Assembly: GCA_026874595.1 (NCBI GenBank)
Contig: CM049319.1
Span: forward strand, 1,433,501-1,497,500
Origin: Sipunculus nudus
Taxonomy: Eukaryota; Annelida; Sipuncula; Golfingiida; Sipunculidae
Length of the DNA: 64,000 bases
Reading direction: 5' to 3'
A model generated the notes under the pieces. The model was not told the DNA's origin and ran no database searches. It was given only the letters and a program-made list of their open reading frames with translations. Position numbers and translations under genes: made by a program. Positions within the stretch are counted from its first letter, which is position 1. Each line of letters starts with the position of its first letter. This document shows, one piece after another, positions 1 to 12,300 of the stretch.

Positions 1-28
<28 letters not shown>
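1..28. repeat. (AT)n microsatellite at the left edge
   Basis: Uninterrupted AT dinucleotides run from the first base to about 28 and then become a T run. The tract continues off the window, so its length is unknown. It lies in an intron of the minus-strand LRR gene. Confidence 0.95.
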
Positions 29-36
<8 letters not shown>

Positions 37-308
37 TCTACAGATTTCTAAACTCTAAACTTTCATAATTACATAAACACTAGTGTTAAAAAGCTTGCAA
101 AGGATTAATATTGACATATTATGATTAAAAGGACAGTTTAATCTGTAAAAAGAGACAGATAAAACATATAAGTATTCAGAAGATAATATAAAGACCTCCC
201 TTGGGAATGAGATGGCACTGATTTTCACTTGCAATAACTTTTATATTTAAAAACTTAATATACTAATTATAACAAACAACTGAAGAGAACATGTGTTTTA
301 ATACTCAC

Positions 309-380
309 AAATGAATCAGGTTGGTGATGTTATGGAACATTCCTGGGGTGATCTCCTTGAACTTGTTATAATCCAGCTCC
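309..380 (-). CDS. LRR gene exon: ninth LRR, last one in the window
   Basis: 72 nt, acceptor TTAATATTTACAG, donor TT|GTGAGT. It encodes ELDYNKFKEITPGMFHNITN then LIH-L. The donor means more exons lie beyond the left edge. Confidence 0.9.
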
Positions 381-3300
381 CTGTAAATATTAACCAGCAT
401 CTTTGACAACTATATGTAATACAAAGCAATTTGTTAATGTCTCTAAAAGTATAGGAAATTTATTAGAATTTAATAAGATGGGAATATTCTTAATTGGCAT
501 TTAAATATTTAATCTTCTGTTATAAACCTTTTCCCACAAACAATTTTTTTTTCCTTTCTACTGAAAATGAATTAAATCTTGAAATTTCAGTACATCATGG
601 TATGCTTGGATATCACTTTTGTTGCCACCGACTATATTTATCATTATATACTGCTTCAATAAAATTGAATGAGAAGCATCCCTAATGTGTCATGCAGGAC
701 AGGAGGGCAGTATATAAAATTGATATTATGGATAAAATTACATGATTTATTTTTTCTACAAAGTAGCTTAAGATGTGACAATAAAAGTATGCATAAACAG
801 GAGAATGTACCTGATTGCTTATATTAGCATACATTTTTGTTTTATATTCTACAGCATAAACTATAGAATACTTAAGAAAATCCCTGATACTCACAGTATT
901 TTTAAAGGCAATATTGAGCTCAAGGCACCAGGCTGCACAAAATCAATCTGATTGTTACTTAAATTCCTGAAAATGATAAACCAGATAAAATAACTGTCTG
1001 CATGGTATCTTATCCTAAAATAAAATGATACATCAGATAAAATAACTGTCTGCATGGTATCTTATCCTAAAATAAAATGATACATCAGATAAAATAACTG
1101 TCTACATGGTATCTTATCCTAAAATAAAATGATACATCAGATAAAATAACTGTCTGCATGGTATCTTATCCTAAAATAAAATGATACATCAGATAAAATA
1201 ACTGTCTGCATGGTATCTTATCCTAAAATAAAATGATACATCAGATAAAATAACTGTCTGCATGGTATCTTATCCTAAAATAAAATGATACATCAGATAA
1301 AATAACTGTCTGCATGGTATCTTATCCTAAAATAAAATGATACATCAGATAAAATAACTGTCTGCATGGTATCTTATCCTAAAATAAAATGATACATCAG
1401 ATAAAATAACTGTCTGCATGGTATCTTATCCTAAAATAAAATGATACATCAGATAAAATAACTGTCTGCATGGTATCTTATCCTAAAATAAAATGATACA
1501 TCTGATAAAATAACTGTCTGCATGGTATCTTATCCTAAAATAAAATGATACATCAGATAAAATAACTGTCTGCATGGTATCTTATCCTAAAATAAAATGA
1601 TACATCAGATAAAATAACTGTCTGCATGGTATCTTATCCTAAAATAAAATGATACATCAGATAAAATAACTGTCTGCATGGTATCTTATCCTAAAATAAA
1701 ATGATACATCAGATAAAATAACTGTCTGCATGGTATCTTATCCTAAAATAAAATGATACATCAGATAAAATAACTGTCTGCATGGTATCTTATCCTAAAA
1801 TAATAATAATAATAATAATAATAATATTTTATTTTGTAAAGCGTAAAATCCACAGTGTTGTGCTCTAAAACGCTATTACAAGCAAGCATTTGCATAAAAA
1901 TGACTATGAGAAAAAATATTCATTAAATAAAAATTAAGACAAACATTTAAATATTACTTAGGCTAGATAAAACATGCACATAATCCATTAATATACATTA
2001 CCTATTAAAACTAAACCAATAAACGACATTAAATCTATAAAAGTGTAGATAAAATTACGGTATAGAATTGAAAATCTGCACATATGCAAAATCACAGCTA
2101 ATCGAAATATTGCACAAATAAGTATGATAAATGATACATCAGATACATCAGATAAAATAACTGTCTGCATGGTATCTTATCCTTAAATAAAAGGATACAT
2201 CAGATAAAATAACTGTCAGCATGGTATCTTATCCTAAAACGAGGGACCCGTGGGTCACATTGCTCACCTGAATTTTTGAAAATATTAGTAACTGCAAAAT
2301 ATTTTTATTTCTTTTAGTTTTTCATGTTTATTATCATTAGAAAAGCAATGAGAAAATGGCCCATGCTAAAATTAAACTCTGTAAATTATAGAATAATGGA
2401 CATGAGCTAAACCATTTAGTGATGCACAAAGGGAACAAACAGGCCTACGGTAAGTGTTATAAAAAAGTAACATTTCATAAACAAATAATGTGTGAAGGTA
2501 ATTAAGTATGAAAAGTTAAATATATGGCCATGTGAGTTAAAAATTAATCCCACAAAGTTTGACCAATATTCCTAATTTTAATACTAAGTTAACAGTGTTA
2601 TTCACACCTAGGCCCCGCCAACTTTAAGAGATATGAATGAAATGCTACAAAGTATTTATTTCTTCTTAAATCTTGTCAGTAAGCACTTACATTAGATCCT
2701 AATATTTTATCACTTTGATTATTAGGATTAAATTCCTGAAATTGGTTTCTTTAAAAAAAAATAAAAATTGTCCAAGTCTCATCAAAAAGAATTTATTTAA
2801 CATTAAAATTATAAGATTCATCTTGTTTATTAGTCTTGTGTATTGAAGGGGTGGGTGGGGGGAGGGGTCTCCGTTGTTACTGCTCATTGCTGAAAAAAAT
2901 GTTAATTTTAAGATTCATTTAGTTCATAGTACAGGTCTGTCAACAGATTCGGGGGGGGGGGGGGAGAAAAATGCTCCCTGTGGTATGGTATTAACTGCAG
3001 ACAGTGGAGGTGGAGAGAGGGCTTGCCCTAGTGACGGGATTGCATAACATTATGCCAACAGCCTGGGGAGCATAGAGAGTTGCACTGAATGACCTACAGT
3101 GACCAAAGTGGACTGCTTGACAATGTAAGGGAATACAACAAGAGCCTCCAAAAAATTCAATAACTAGCCTAATTTTGCAGACTTTATTTTCAAATTTCAG
3201 ATTATAACAAATTAAATCCTTATGTGTACATGCTGTGAAAATTAAATTCACAGTACTTACAGGAAAAAAAACAGGCAGTGGCCAAATTTGGGCAAAATTT

Positions 3301-6300
3301 AAGGTACCAATTTTTATTTTTGCTAATATTTTAAAAAATTCAAAAGATTTTGATCTAATTTTGGGTATACAATTTAATTTTGATTAATTAAAGTTATATT
3401 ACTGGAAAAAAGTCCTTAGTTTTAACATGTTTTGTGTTAAGTGATCAAATATCTTTCCTGATTCTTTACAAAATGCTTTATGCTTAAGCCCATAACTTTT
3501 TTAAATTATATTATACAGACCTAATTTCTGGCATTTTCATAGGAACTATATAGAGGAATATTTATGGCAAATATGAGGAAAAACAGATGAGTGGTTTTGA
3601 TATTAGGCGGTCCTGAAGTGTGAAAATAGGTTTAGAGCTAAAAATTGAGGTTTTTCCTTAATTTCTCAAAGGAACAAAGTTGCAAAGACCCAGTTTTCGG
3701 CTAGTAAGAGATCTTGGGGACATCTAGGTCTAGGATTCCTAGGTCTCACTGTTTCAAAACGTGCCACATCTACGGACGGATGGACGAACGACGGACAATG
3801 GACCACAACTATAGCTCAGATGACTTATAGTCAGCTGAGCTAATAAAATGATAAACCAGATGAAATGACTGTCTGCATGACATCTTATCCTAAAATAAAA
3901 TTATAAACCAGATAAAATAACTGTCTGTATGACATCCTATCCTAAAATATCTTTTTATTTAAATTTTTTTACAGTTATTTATGGTAGGAATGTAGATATA
4001 TGAGAAGAAAAAAATATAAAAAATATTATTTATGTAAATGTATTAAAAAAAACTTTAAAGTATGCTAAATATTAAACCTTCTGCGTGTCCATTAAATAAG
4101 ATAATTTAACAAGACTGACACAGTGTACTTACAAATGGATAAAATTAGGACTTCCTGTTGCTATGGGTGACAGATGATGTGTTGCCACGGAGTGAATAAG
4201 ATTCTCATTAAGTCCTCTGTAAAACAAAAAGAAGGTCATTTCCAAGGTCATTTCATAGGTTTCAAAACTGATTCTCAGTGCAACTAATCCATAACTTTTC
4301 CCTAAACTAAGAATCAATCTTTTAATTAATACAAAGTGTTATTTCAAAGTATTATACAAAATACAGTTTGCACATATTACTCAAATAAATTTATGATATA
4401 CTCCTAAAGACTCACATCCTATAGCCCTCTTGAATCTGACAAATATCTCTTCAAATAAGCAGCCACCTGATTTCATTTTAGTTTCAAAATTTACAGAAAA
4501 TTTTTTGGTCAGTGTGTATTAAATATATTTGTACTAAATATGTCACACCAACCATATAATCATCTTGAAATGTTTTAAACAAGGCCTACAGGCCTAATGC
4601 GAACCTGTGCATTGGGAAATACACCAGGTATAATTCTTCAATGCTTGACCATTACTTTTCATGTATATGAACAATGCAAGTACTAAAAATTTTGAATAAG
4701 AAACAATTACACAAACATCACTGCTGAAATTCTGGCATGGGTGCACACAACACTAAAAAGATTGTAGCTGGCACCACCAGTCTTGTATACAACGAAGCTA
4801 TCAGAGATATATACATATGCCCAATTTCAGACTGATATATCAAACCCCTCCTGAGAAAAACGCAGGGACACACACTGTGCAAAAGTCATTGTAGGTGGTG
4901 TCACCTGTCTTGTGAGCGAGAAAGCCATCAAAGACACATGGACAGGTCAAAATATTAGGCCAATACATCAAACTTACCTTGAGTCTGATGCATGGGGCTG
5001 ACCAGGCTAAGGTGAGATAGGCTGTTGCCCTGAGTGAACTGTGACAAATTTCTTGCTCAGGTTACTGCACTGAGTGAACTCATGACCTGCACCTGGCTAG
5101 ACTGAGTGAACTTTTGACCTGTACCTGGCTGCACTGAGTGAACTCTTGACCTGTTGCATAATCTGACACAGTTGGCAGTTTGCCAAAGCAATAAATAGAA
5201 TGCAGCTACTGCACTGAGTAAACTCCTGACCCATACCTGGCTGCACTGAGTGAACTCTTGACGTTTTGCCTAATCTGATACAGTTGGCAGTCTGCCAAAG
5301 CTATAAATAGATCCAGACTGACCTCTAGCCTATTGCCAAATCTGAAATAGTAGCCACACCATTGCATAAGCTCATGCAGGGGCCCTGCCCTGAGGGACTT
5401 TACACATATGAAGTGATCACATGGTGCCCATGAGGTGTTCACATGTCACCCATGATCACATGCCTTGTGCTTGGCTGCACTGATTGAACTCTTCACCTAT
5501 ATCTGGCTGCATTGAATGAACTCTTGATCTGTTGCCAAATCTGAAACAGTTGGCAGTTTCTCAACCTATTTAAAGATAAGGATTCAATCTTGGCCTGTTG
5601 GTATATCTGTTTACTCATACTGAAAGACTTTGGCTAAATTTTTTTTTCAAGCCGACATATTCATAAACTTTTTATCAAAATATCTAGAATAATAAAAGAT
5701 GACCAATGACCCCCGTACAAAAAAAGGTCAATGCAGGTGGCACCACCAATACCTGAATTTCATATATGACTCATGTGACAAACACCAGCAAAAAATTTGG
5801 TGATGATAGCTCTGGCCATTTCTGAGACTGTCATTTTAGTATGCTTTTTTGGACAGATGACTAAGTTCAACTTCCTGTAACTCAGCCAAATTTCACCAAA
5901 CTTGAACCATTGGAACAAAATTGAGGGGGATGGTATAAAAGATTATTTCTGTGAAATATTGAACAATTTGGCTTGAGTGTTTTGGAGGAGAAGATTTTTA
6001 AAGGTGTTTTTAGCTTTTTCTCTATAAAATTTAAGAAAATGCAGAATTTTTGAGATGGCTAATTTTTGCATTAAATTTAATGATGCTAGCTCCAATCATT
6101 TTCGAAATAGTATGGGTTAACATACAGAAGACAAACACTGCCACACCATGGCATTAGCTCACAGGTTCCCTAAAAAATATTACATGCATATTGAATGCAA
6201 AATTGTAATACAGATACATCTCACTGATGGCAAAATCTTGAATTAATTTGACAATGGATACCAATTATTTATAATCCATGTACAGCCGTCTTTATATACC

Positions 6301-9300
6301 CATAGAGAACTGTATACCTGTGATTGTAAACATTGCCTGGCATGAGGAATATCTAAACATCATAAATCTACATTTTTCAAAAGCTTTAAAAAACATTCTT
6401 GTCAATATTAACCATAGATAACCTGAAATCTAAATGTCAAGAGGCATGATGTAATAAATGCTGATAAACTGTTGCCAGTCTAGATGTATCTGCTTCACAC
6501 AGCTATAATATATGGTAAAATGAATCAATTCAATCTTTATAATTCAGCCAAAATTACTTCTTTGGAACCATAAAAGACAATTATTATAAGAATTATTCTG
6601 GGGATTATTCTTGTGAAATATTAAACAAATTGGCCTCAGCAGCGGCAGTCAAAAAACGTTTTACAGGTTTATAACTCATATGGGAAAATACAGCAAAATG
6701 GCTAAGTTAAGCTTCCCATAACTCAGCCAAAAATCACTGAACCAAAACCATTTGAACAAACTTGAATTATCAACATCTAAGGATAATTAATGTTTGAGAT
6801 TTAAGAATTTGCCTCAGTGGTTTTTGAGGAGAAGATCTTTGTAGCCACTGAGCTAAAATGGGCTGTTACAGCATATGACTAAATTCAGCTTCCCATAACT
6901 CAGCAAAAAGTCACTGAACTGAGACCATTTGAACAAACTTTAGAAAGCACTAGCTTAGGATCATTTCTGTGCCATAATAAACTATCTGGCAATTTGGAGA
7001 AGAAGATTTTGTAGCCGTCAGTATGATACAGGCACTGATGACCCCCATACAAAAAAGGCCGATGCAAGTGGCGCCACCAATACCTAAATTTCAAATATGT
7101 CTCATGTGAACAACATTGGCATAAAATTTGGTGATGATAGCTCCAGCCGTTTCTGAGATTGTAATTTCAGTCTGCTTTTTTGGACAGATGACTAAGTTCA
7201 ACTTCCTGTAACTCAGCCAAAAATCATTGAACTAATACCATTCGAACAAACTTGAGAAAGATTGTTCAAGGAATCATTTCTGTGAAATATTGGACAATTT
7301 GGCTGAACAGTTTCGGAGAAGAAGTTTTTTAAAGCTATTTTAGCTTTTTCCCTATAAAATCTAAGAAAATGCAGTTAGCCAAAAAATAAGCAAAACCCGA
7401 TATAGTTTTTTAGATGACTAATTTTTTGCATAAAATTTCATGATGCTACTTCTTGCGGTTTTCAAGATAGTATGGGTTAACGTACAGACGACGGACAACA
7501 GACGCCGGACTACGGACGCCGCCAAACCGTCGCATAAGCTCACAGGTTCACTAAAAATTGACATTTTACTTAAATTCTGAGTCAACTGTATGATTTTAAA
7601 ATTATTAAAGATACAGATCCAGTTCAAGTCACTGCCTTGGTTTTCAATGCATTTACTTAATAACTTAATTCAGGAGACATATTTATTAGAAGACAACAAT
7701 ATTCAAAGGTGATAGAGGTCAAAGTTGTAAAGGTCAAAGGTTATGCTTACAGGTACTCCAGATCTGGCATGTTGTGTAGAGAATCCGTGGGGATGTAGGT
7801 CAACTTGTTTCTGCTAAGCCCTCTGAAAAAATGATAAGGTCAAAAGGTCAAAGGTTAAGCTTACAGGTATTGTAGGTCTGTATATGTTGAATAATCCCCT
7901 AAAATATGCCACACAAATAGCACTACATGATAAAAGAATATTCAAGTGTAAAATATTTTTTATATATTTAAAATATATCTTTCAAACCTAATCAGCATAA
8001 TTACATTAGCCACAAATGAACTTGTGAAAATCAGCATTAATAGTTAATATATATTTCCATACATTAATTTATAAAAGTTAAATTGAAGAAAGCACAATGT
8101 TAAATGCAATATATACTGAAAACCCTGATAAAGTGTGAAACTGGAACAAGTTTTAAGAAACTTAATTGTTTTTCTAACCCATTAGATTCAATATATATCA
8201 TTCAGGATAGGTATTTGTTATCATCATAATACTCACAGGAACTTGATCTTGCTGTTGGAGAAGAAGTTGTTGGGAATCCAGTCAATGTCATTGTCCATCA
8301 AGGCCCTAGAATAAGGAAAAAAACATGGGGGAAAACAAGCCCCTGAAAATGCATTGAAATATTTCCCAGTAAAACTTAAGAAAAACTGCCAAGGAAAACA
8401 CAAGGTATAATAGCCAAGATAAACTGAATAGAAATTAAAAATATTCTCAAGAAAAATACATGAAGGAAACGTTTTGATTTTACAACTTTTAATCCTCTCC
8501 ATGTATAAACCAATGTGAACTTATTTCTCATAAATGATCAAACCTGATGTACTCACATTTGATTAAACATTTTTTCTTCTGAAATACATTTAAAAGTTAG
8601 GTAAAAGATTATAAATTCTTTTAGAAATAATCCATAGACAATACATAAGAAAAAACTGCCATAAGGTTTTTTTAATACCACTTTTTACCAGAATATTTGT
8701 TACACACATTCTTCTTATAAGATACTTACACATGTGTTGTAGTAGTTGGCCAGTTTATTATGGTAAAATTGTGCATGAAAAACTTTATGTTGTTGTGACC
8801 AAGACGTCTGAAACACAAATACAGAAGAATCAGTCAAACTGGAAGGTGCCTTTTCCAACGCTATCGTGCTAAAATGTTGCTAAAATTAAACACCAAAATA
8901 TTGGACAAGAAAATTCCCCATTTCTAATTTCTGAGAAAACATTCTCTGAAGAATATAAAATACTGAACATCTGTGAATTTAAAATTTACAGATAAGTATG
9001 CAGGTTAAAATAATGTGCAATATTCAGATGCCAGTTTTACAAGTGGTGGTCACTTTTTCAACAAACAAAAACAATTCTCACTGCACCAGCCTCCTCAAAG
9101 GATCACAACATTATAGTCTCTTCAGGAAACACAATTATATGTTTCTCTGCAAAGGAGGTTATAAATCAACCTGTGCTTGTTTCTGGTTTGTTGGATTGTT
9201 TGTCCAAAAAAATACCAAACAAATTTTGTTGAGTGTTTCAAACATGACAAGGGATTACCCTATTGAATTATGTTACAGATCCTGTTAAAGGACAGATTGG

Positions 9301-12300
9301 ATAGGATTTTTTAGGCATAATATTACAACAACTGAATTATTCTTCAACACAGCAACATGCTGTAATCTGTCAATTTTCACACTAAAGGCTCAAGGATTTG
9401 GAGCAGCAAGTGCAGTAGAGCAGGTACGATTATATTTTGCCGAGGAATTGGATACAGGGCTAGAGCCAGTAGGACTGTTTTGCCAAAAGACTGGGTCTCA
9501 ATGACCATGTTCTGGCTACAGTTTAGCACATTCTTGAAGGTCATGGGAGGACTTGGTAGGCCTTTACCAAAGGAGAACATGAATAAATGTGGGCAGTCAT
9601 GAGGGGTTCACATTCTATTTGAAATGTTCAAAGAGTATGACCCTTGGTACAAAAGTGTGGACCTCTTGACAGCCTGGATACCATAGGTAAATGTAGATAT
9701 CAGTGGAAGTACCATATTGAGGAGATAGTAAACACTGGAAAGAAAGGGGCCTATCTATCTTCTTCTACAGCAAGCCACGTTCAACAGTGTGAGAATGTGC
9801 TTTTTAACCTTGGCAGTGCTGTAGCAGTACCACAGATGAACATGAAATTACATTGGGGGGGGGGGGGGGGGGGGGAGGATGCTGCGAGCATCATGAGAAT
9901 GCCATCTACAATTGCATCATTGTTCATTCCTGACAAGGCCATGTTCTGGCTGAATGATGAGACACCATGGTATGTGAGACCTTGGCTTTAGCCGAGGTAT
10001 GTGCTCTCTTGAGTGCCTTCAACTCAGAACTGTACTTACAGTCTTTCCACAACAGTATTTGAGATATCAGGAAACTGTCTGCAACCTGTCCTGTGTATAG
10101 TCCTGAAATTAAAGTGAAAATTTAACAAGAGTTTAATTTTCTAACAGCACATGATTGTCATTGGTCAGCCTTAGACACTGTACTGGCTGGTTTTTACAGA
10201 GACAGAGCTTACCTGTCTGACATGTTAAAAAGTCATAAAAAAGAATTTGGTCTTAATATTAAAAGGATTACTTAAATTCAATTTTGATACATAAAGGACC
10301 AGTTTCAGTAAAATAACATTTGCCAAACATTAAACTAAAATAGAGGGATCATGCGGCTGCAGCAAATGTCATAACAGTGGACTCTTATGTTCAGATTCAT
10401 GTAACATACCTTGATCTATCATCTATGATCAACTTTACACTTTGAAAAAACTATTTTCTATACTTTAACATTATAATATGTTGGCGTAGCATGACCTCAG
10501 GTTATTGTTATATCATGAAATAAATAACTTTAGCAGCTTGAAAAATAGATTTTCCCCCCATAATTTATAGCATGATTATTTGTTGAATATTACATTGATG
10601 AAATTAATAGCCTGGTTGATCACACAGCGATGTTAAGGTCATGATATAACTATGAGGCCAAGGTCACTAAATAAAATTAAAGGTCATCACATTTACTTAC
10701 AGCATTCGCAGATTGGTCAGAGCAGCAAATGTGTTATTCCCGATGACCTTCATGTTATTAAGCTCAGTCAGCTCACTGTTAAGTAACAAACAAAAACTCA
10801 CAATGACGAAGTGGTGTGATTGACATTCTCATGATACGCAGTGGATACATTCTACATTAATATGATGTTATTATAAGACTTTTTTCTCTTCCAGGATGGT
10901 ATAGGTTCATCCTTCTGTGTGTGTGTGTTCCTTTATAACATAACTCATACAATCATGAACAGGATCTCATGAAATTTACAGAGCATTTAAAAATGGAACA
11001 AGGAAGATCAAATTAATTTTTTGTGTGGATCTGGCACATTATCCAGATTCAAGAATGTAATCAAGAAATATTCCCAAATGTAGAATCAATTATGCATGCA
11101 TGAACCTGGGAATATAGGCTGAATAAATTAATGTAAACACGGGCTGGGGAGCATCCCACAATAGGGGACCCCCCAAACATACACCCAGGGAAGGCTTGCA
11201 TTCCTCAGAATGCAGATTTCTAGTCTATTCCTATTTATGTATTTAGTTTGAGAGTTATTTAGGAAATTATAAGAGCTATAATCTGTTCCAGTACTTGCCA
11301 TGTGTTCCTCTGGGATAATTTTTTTTATAAGTCTGTATAAACATTTGAGTCCCAAAGTATGCACCAACTACCTGAGTGAATTTGTATGAGACAAATAATC
11401 CAAAATATATAACTAAGCAGTCTACCCTCTTTGCAACAAGTTCATCCCAGAGAACTGAGATATGAACCATTATTACATCAACTATTCCAGCTGAGGACAT
11501 CAGTAAATCACCTAAATCACACCAGACTGACATATATGATGTCCATATTGTCTAACAAACAGTTCTTGCAACCATTAACATGGAAAGTCTCCCAGAAAAA
11601 TCCCATCAAGATTCTATCAACATATGAATTTAGACAGACCCATGTGTCAATTTTAAATCAGCAAAGTATAGTTGTGATGCTGAGGTTTTAAGAACATAAT
11701 GAATAATTCATATTGTTACTGATAAAGGTGTCTGTGGCACTGACATGTACATTAAAGATTTATAATGATTAAATGATGAAATACTCACATTTCTGTCACA
11801 GACGGATTGAAGGACTTGTCCGTAATATTAACAATATTCTTGTTTGAAACATGCCTGAAAAGAAATGAGACTTTTAAAGCTCATAGTAGTAATGTATATA
11901 AAGGAAAAGGAAACTTCATTCTGTAGGAGAATTTTTAAAATGTAAATAAGGTTCAGTTCTTCTTTGATCAGACACAACAGATGAGCAGAAATCTTGAATT
12001 CATTTATGTTACCACCAGTAGATGGCAGCACTATGTGAACATGGTGTCTTGTCATTGATGGTGAAAGCATATTTTGTTTTGAAGTTTTTACAAATTCCAA
12101 GGTCCAACATGACCTGTTTTGAATTCCAGAAAGGTAACCTGCTTTAATACCAGATAATACCAATTACATCCTAGTAAAAAAAGTTTTCAACAGATTTGTC
12201 TTATTCTCATGGGCAACACATGGAAAATAATATTCTTTACAAATACTACATCACAATTACTTGTACTGAATTTATGTCACACCATTTCTGAAACTCTTGA

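Noticed and set aside
972-1802. Regular repeats that could suggest a CRISPR array
   Set aside because: Units are contiguous with no unique spacers, and the context is an animal intron.
3001-3251. 86-codon minus-strand frame
   Set aside because: Lies wholly within the pearl/DINE-like element, and other copies do not preserve the frame.
9377-9991. Open frames on both strands inside an LRR intron
   Set aside because: No recognisable domain, and the longer one depends on a G run; possibly an old insertion but not supportable.
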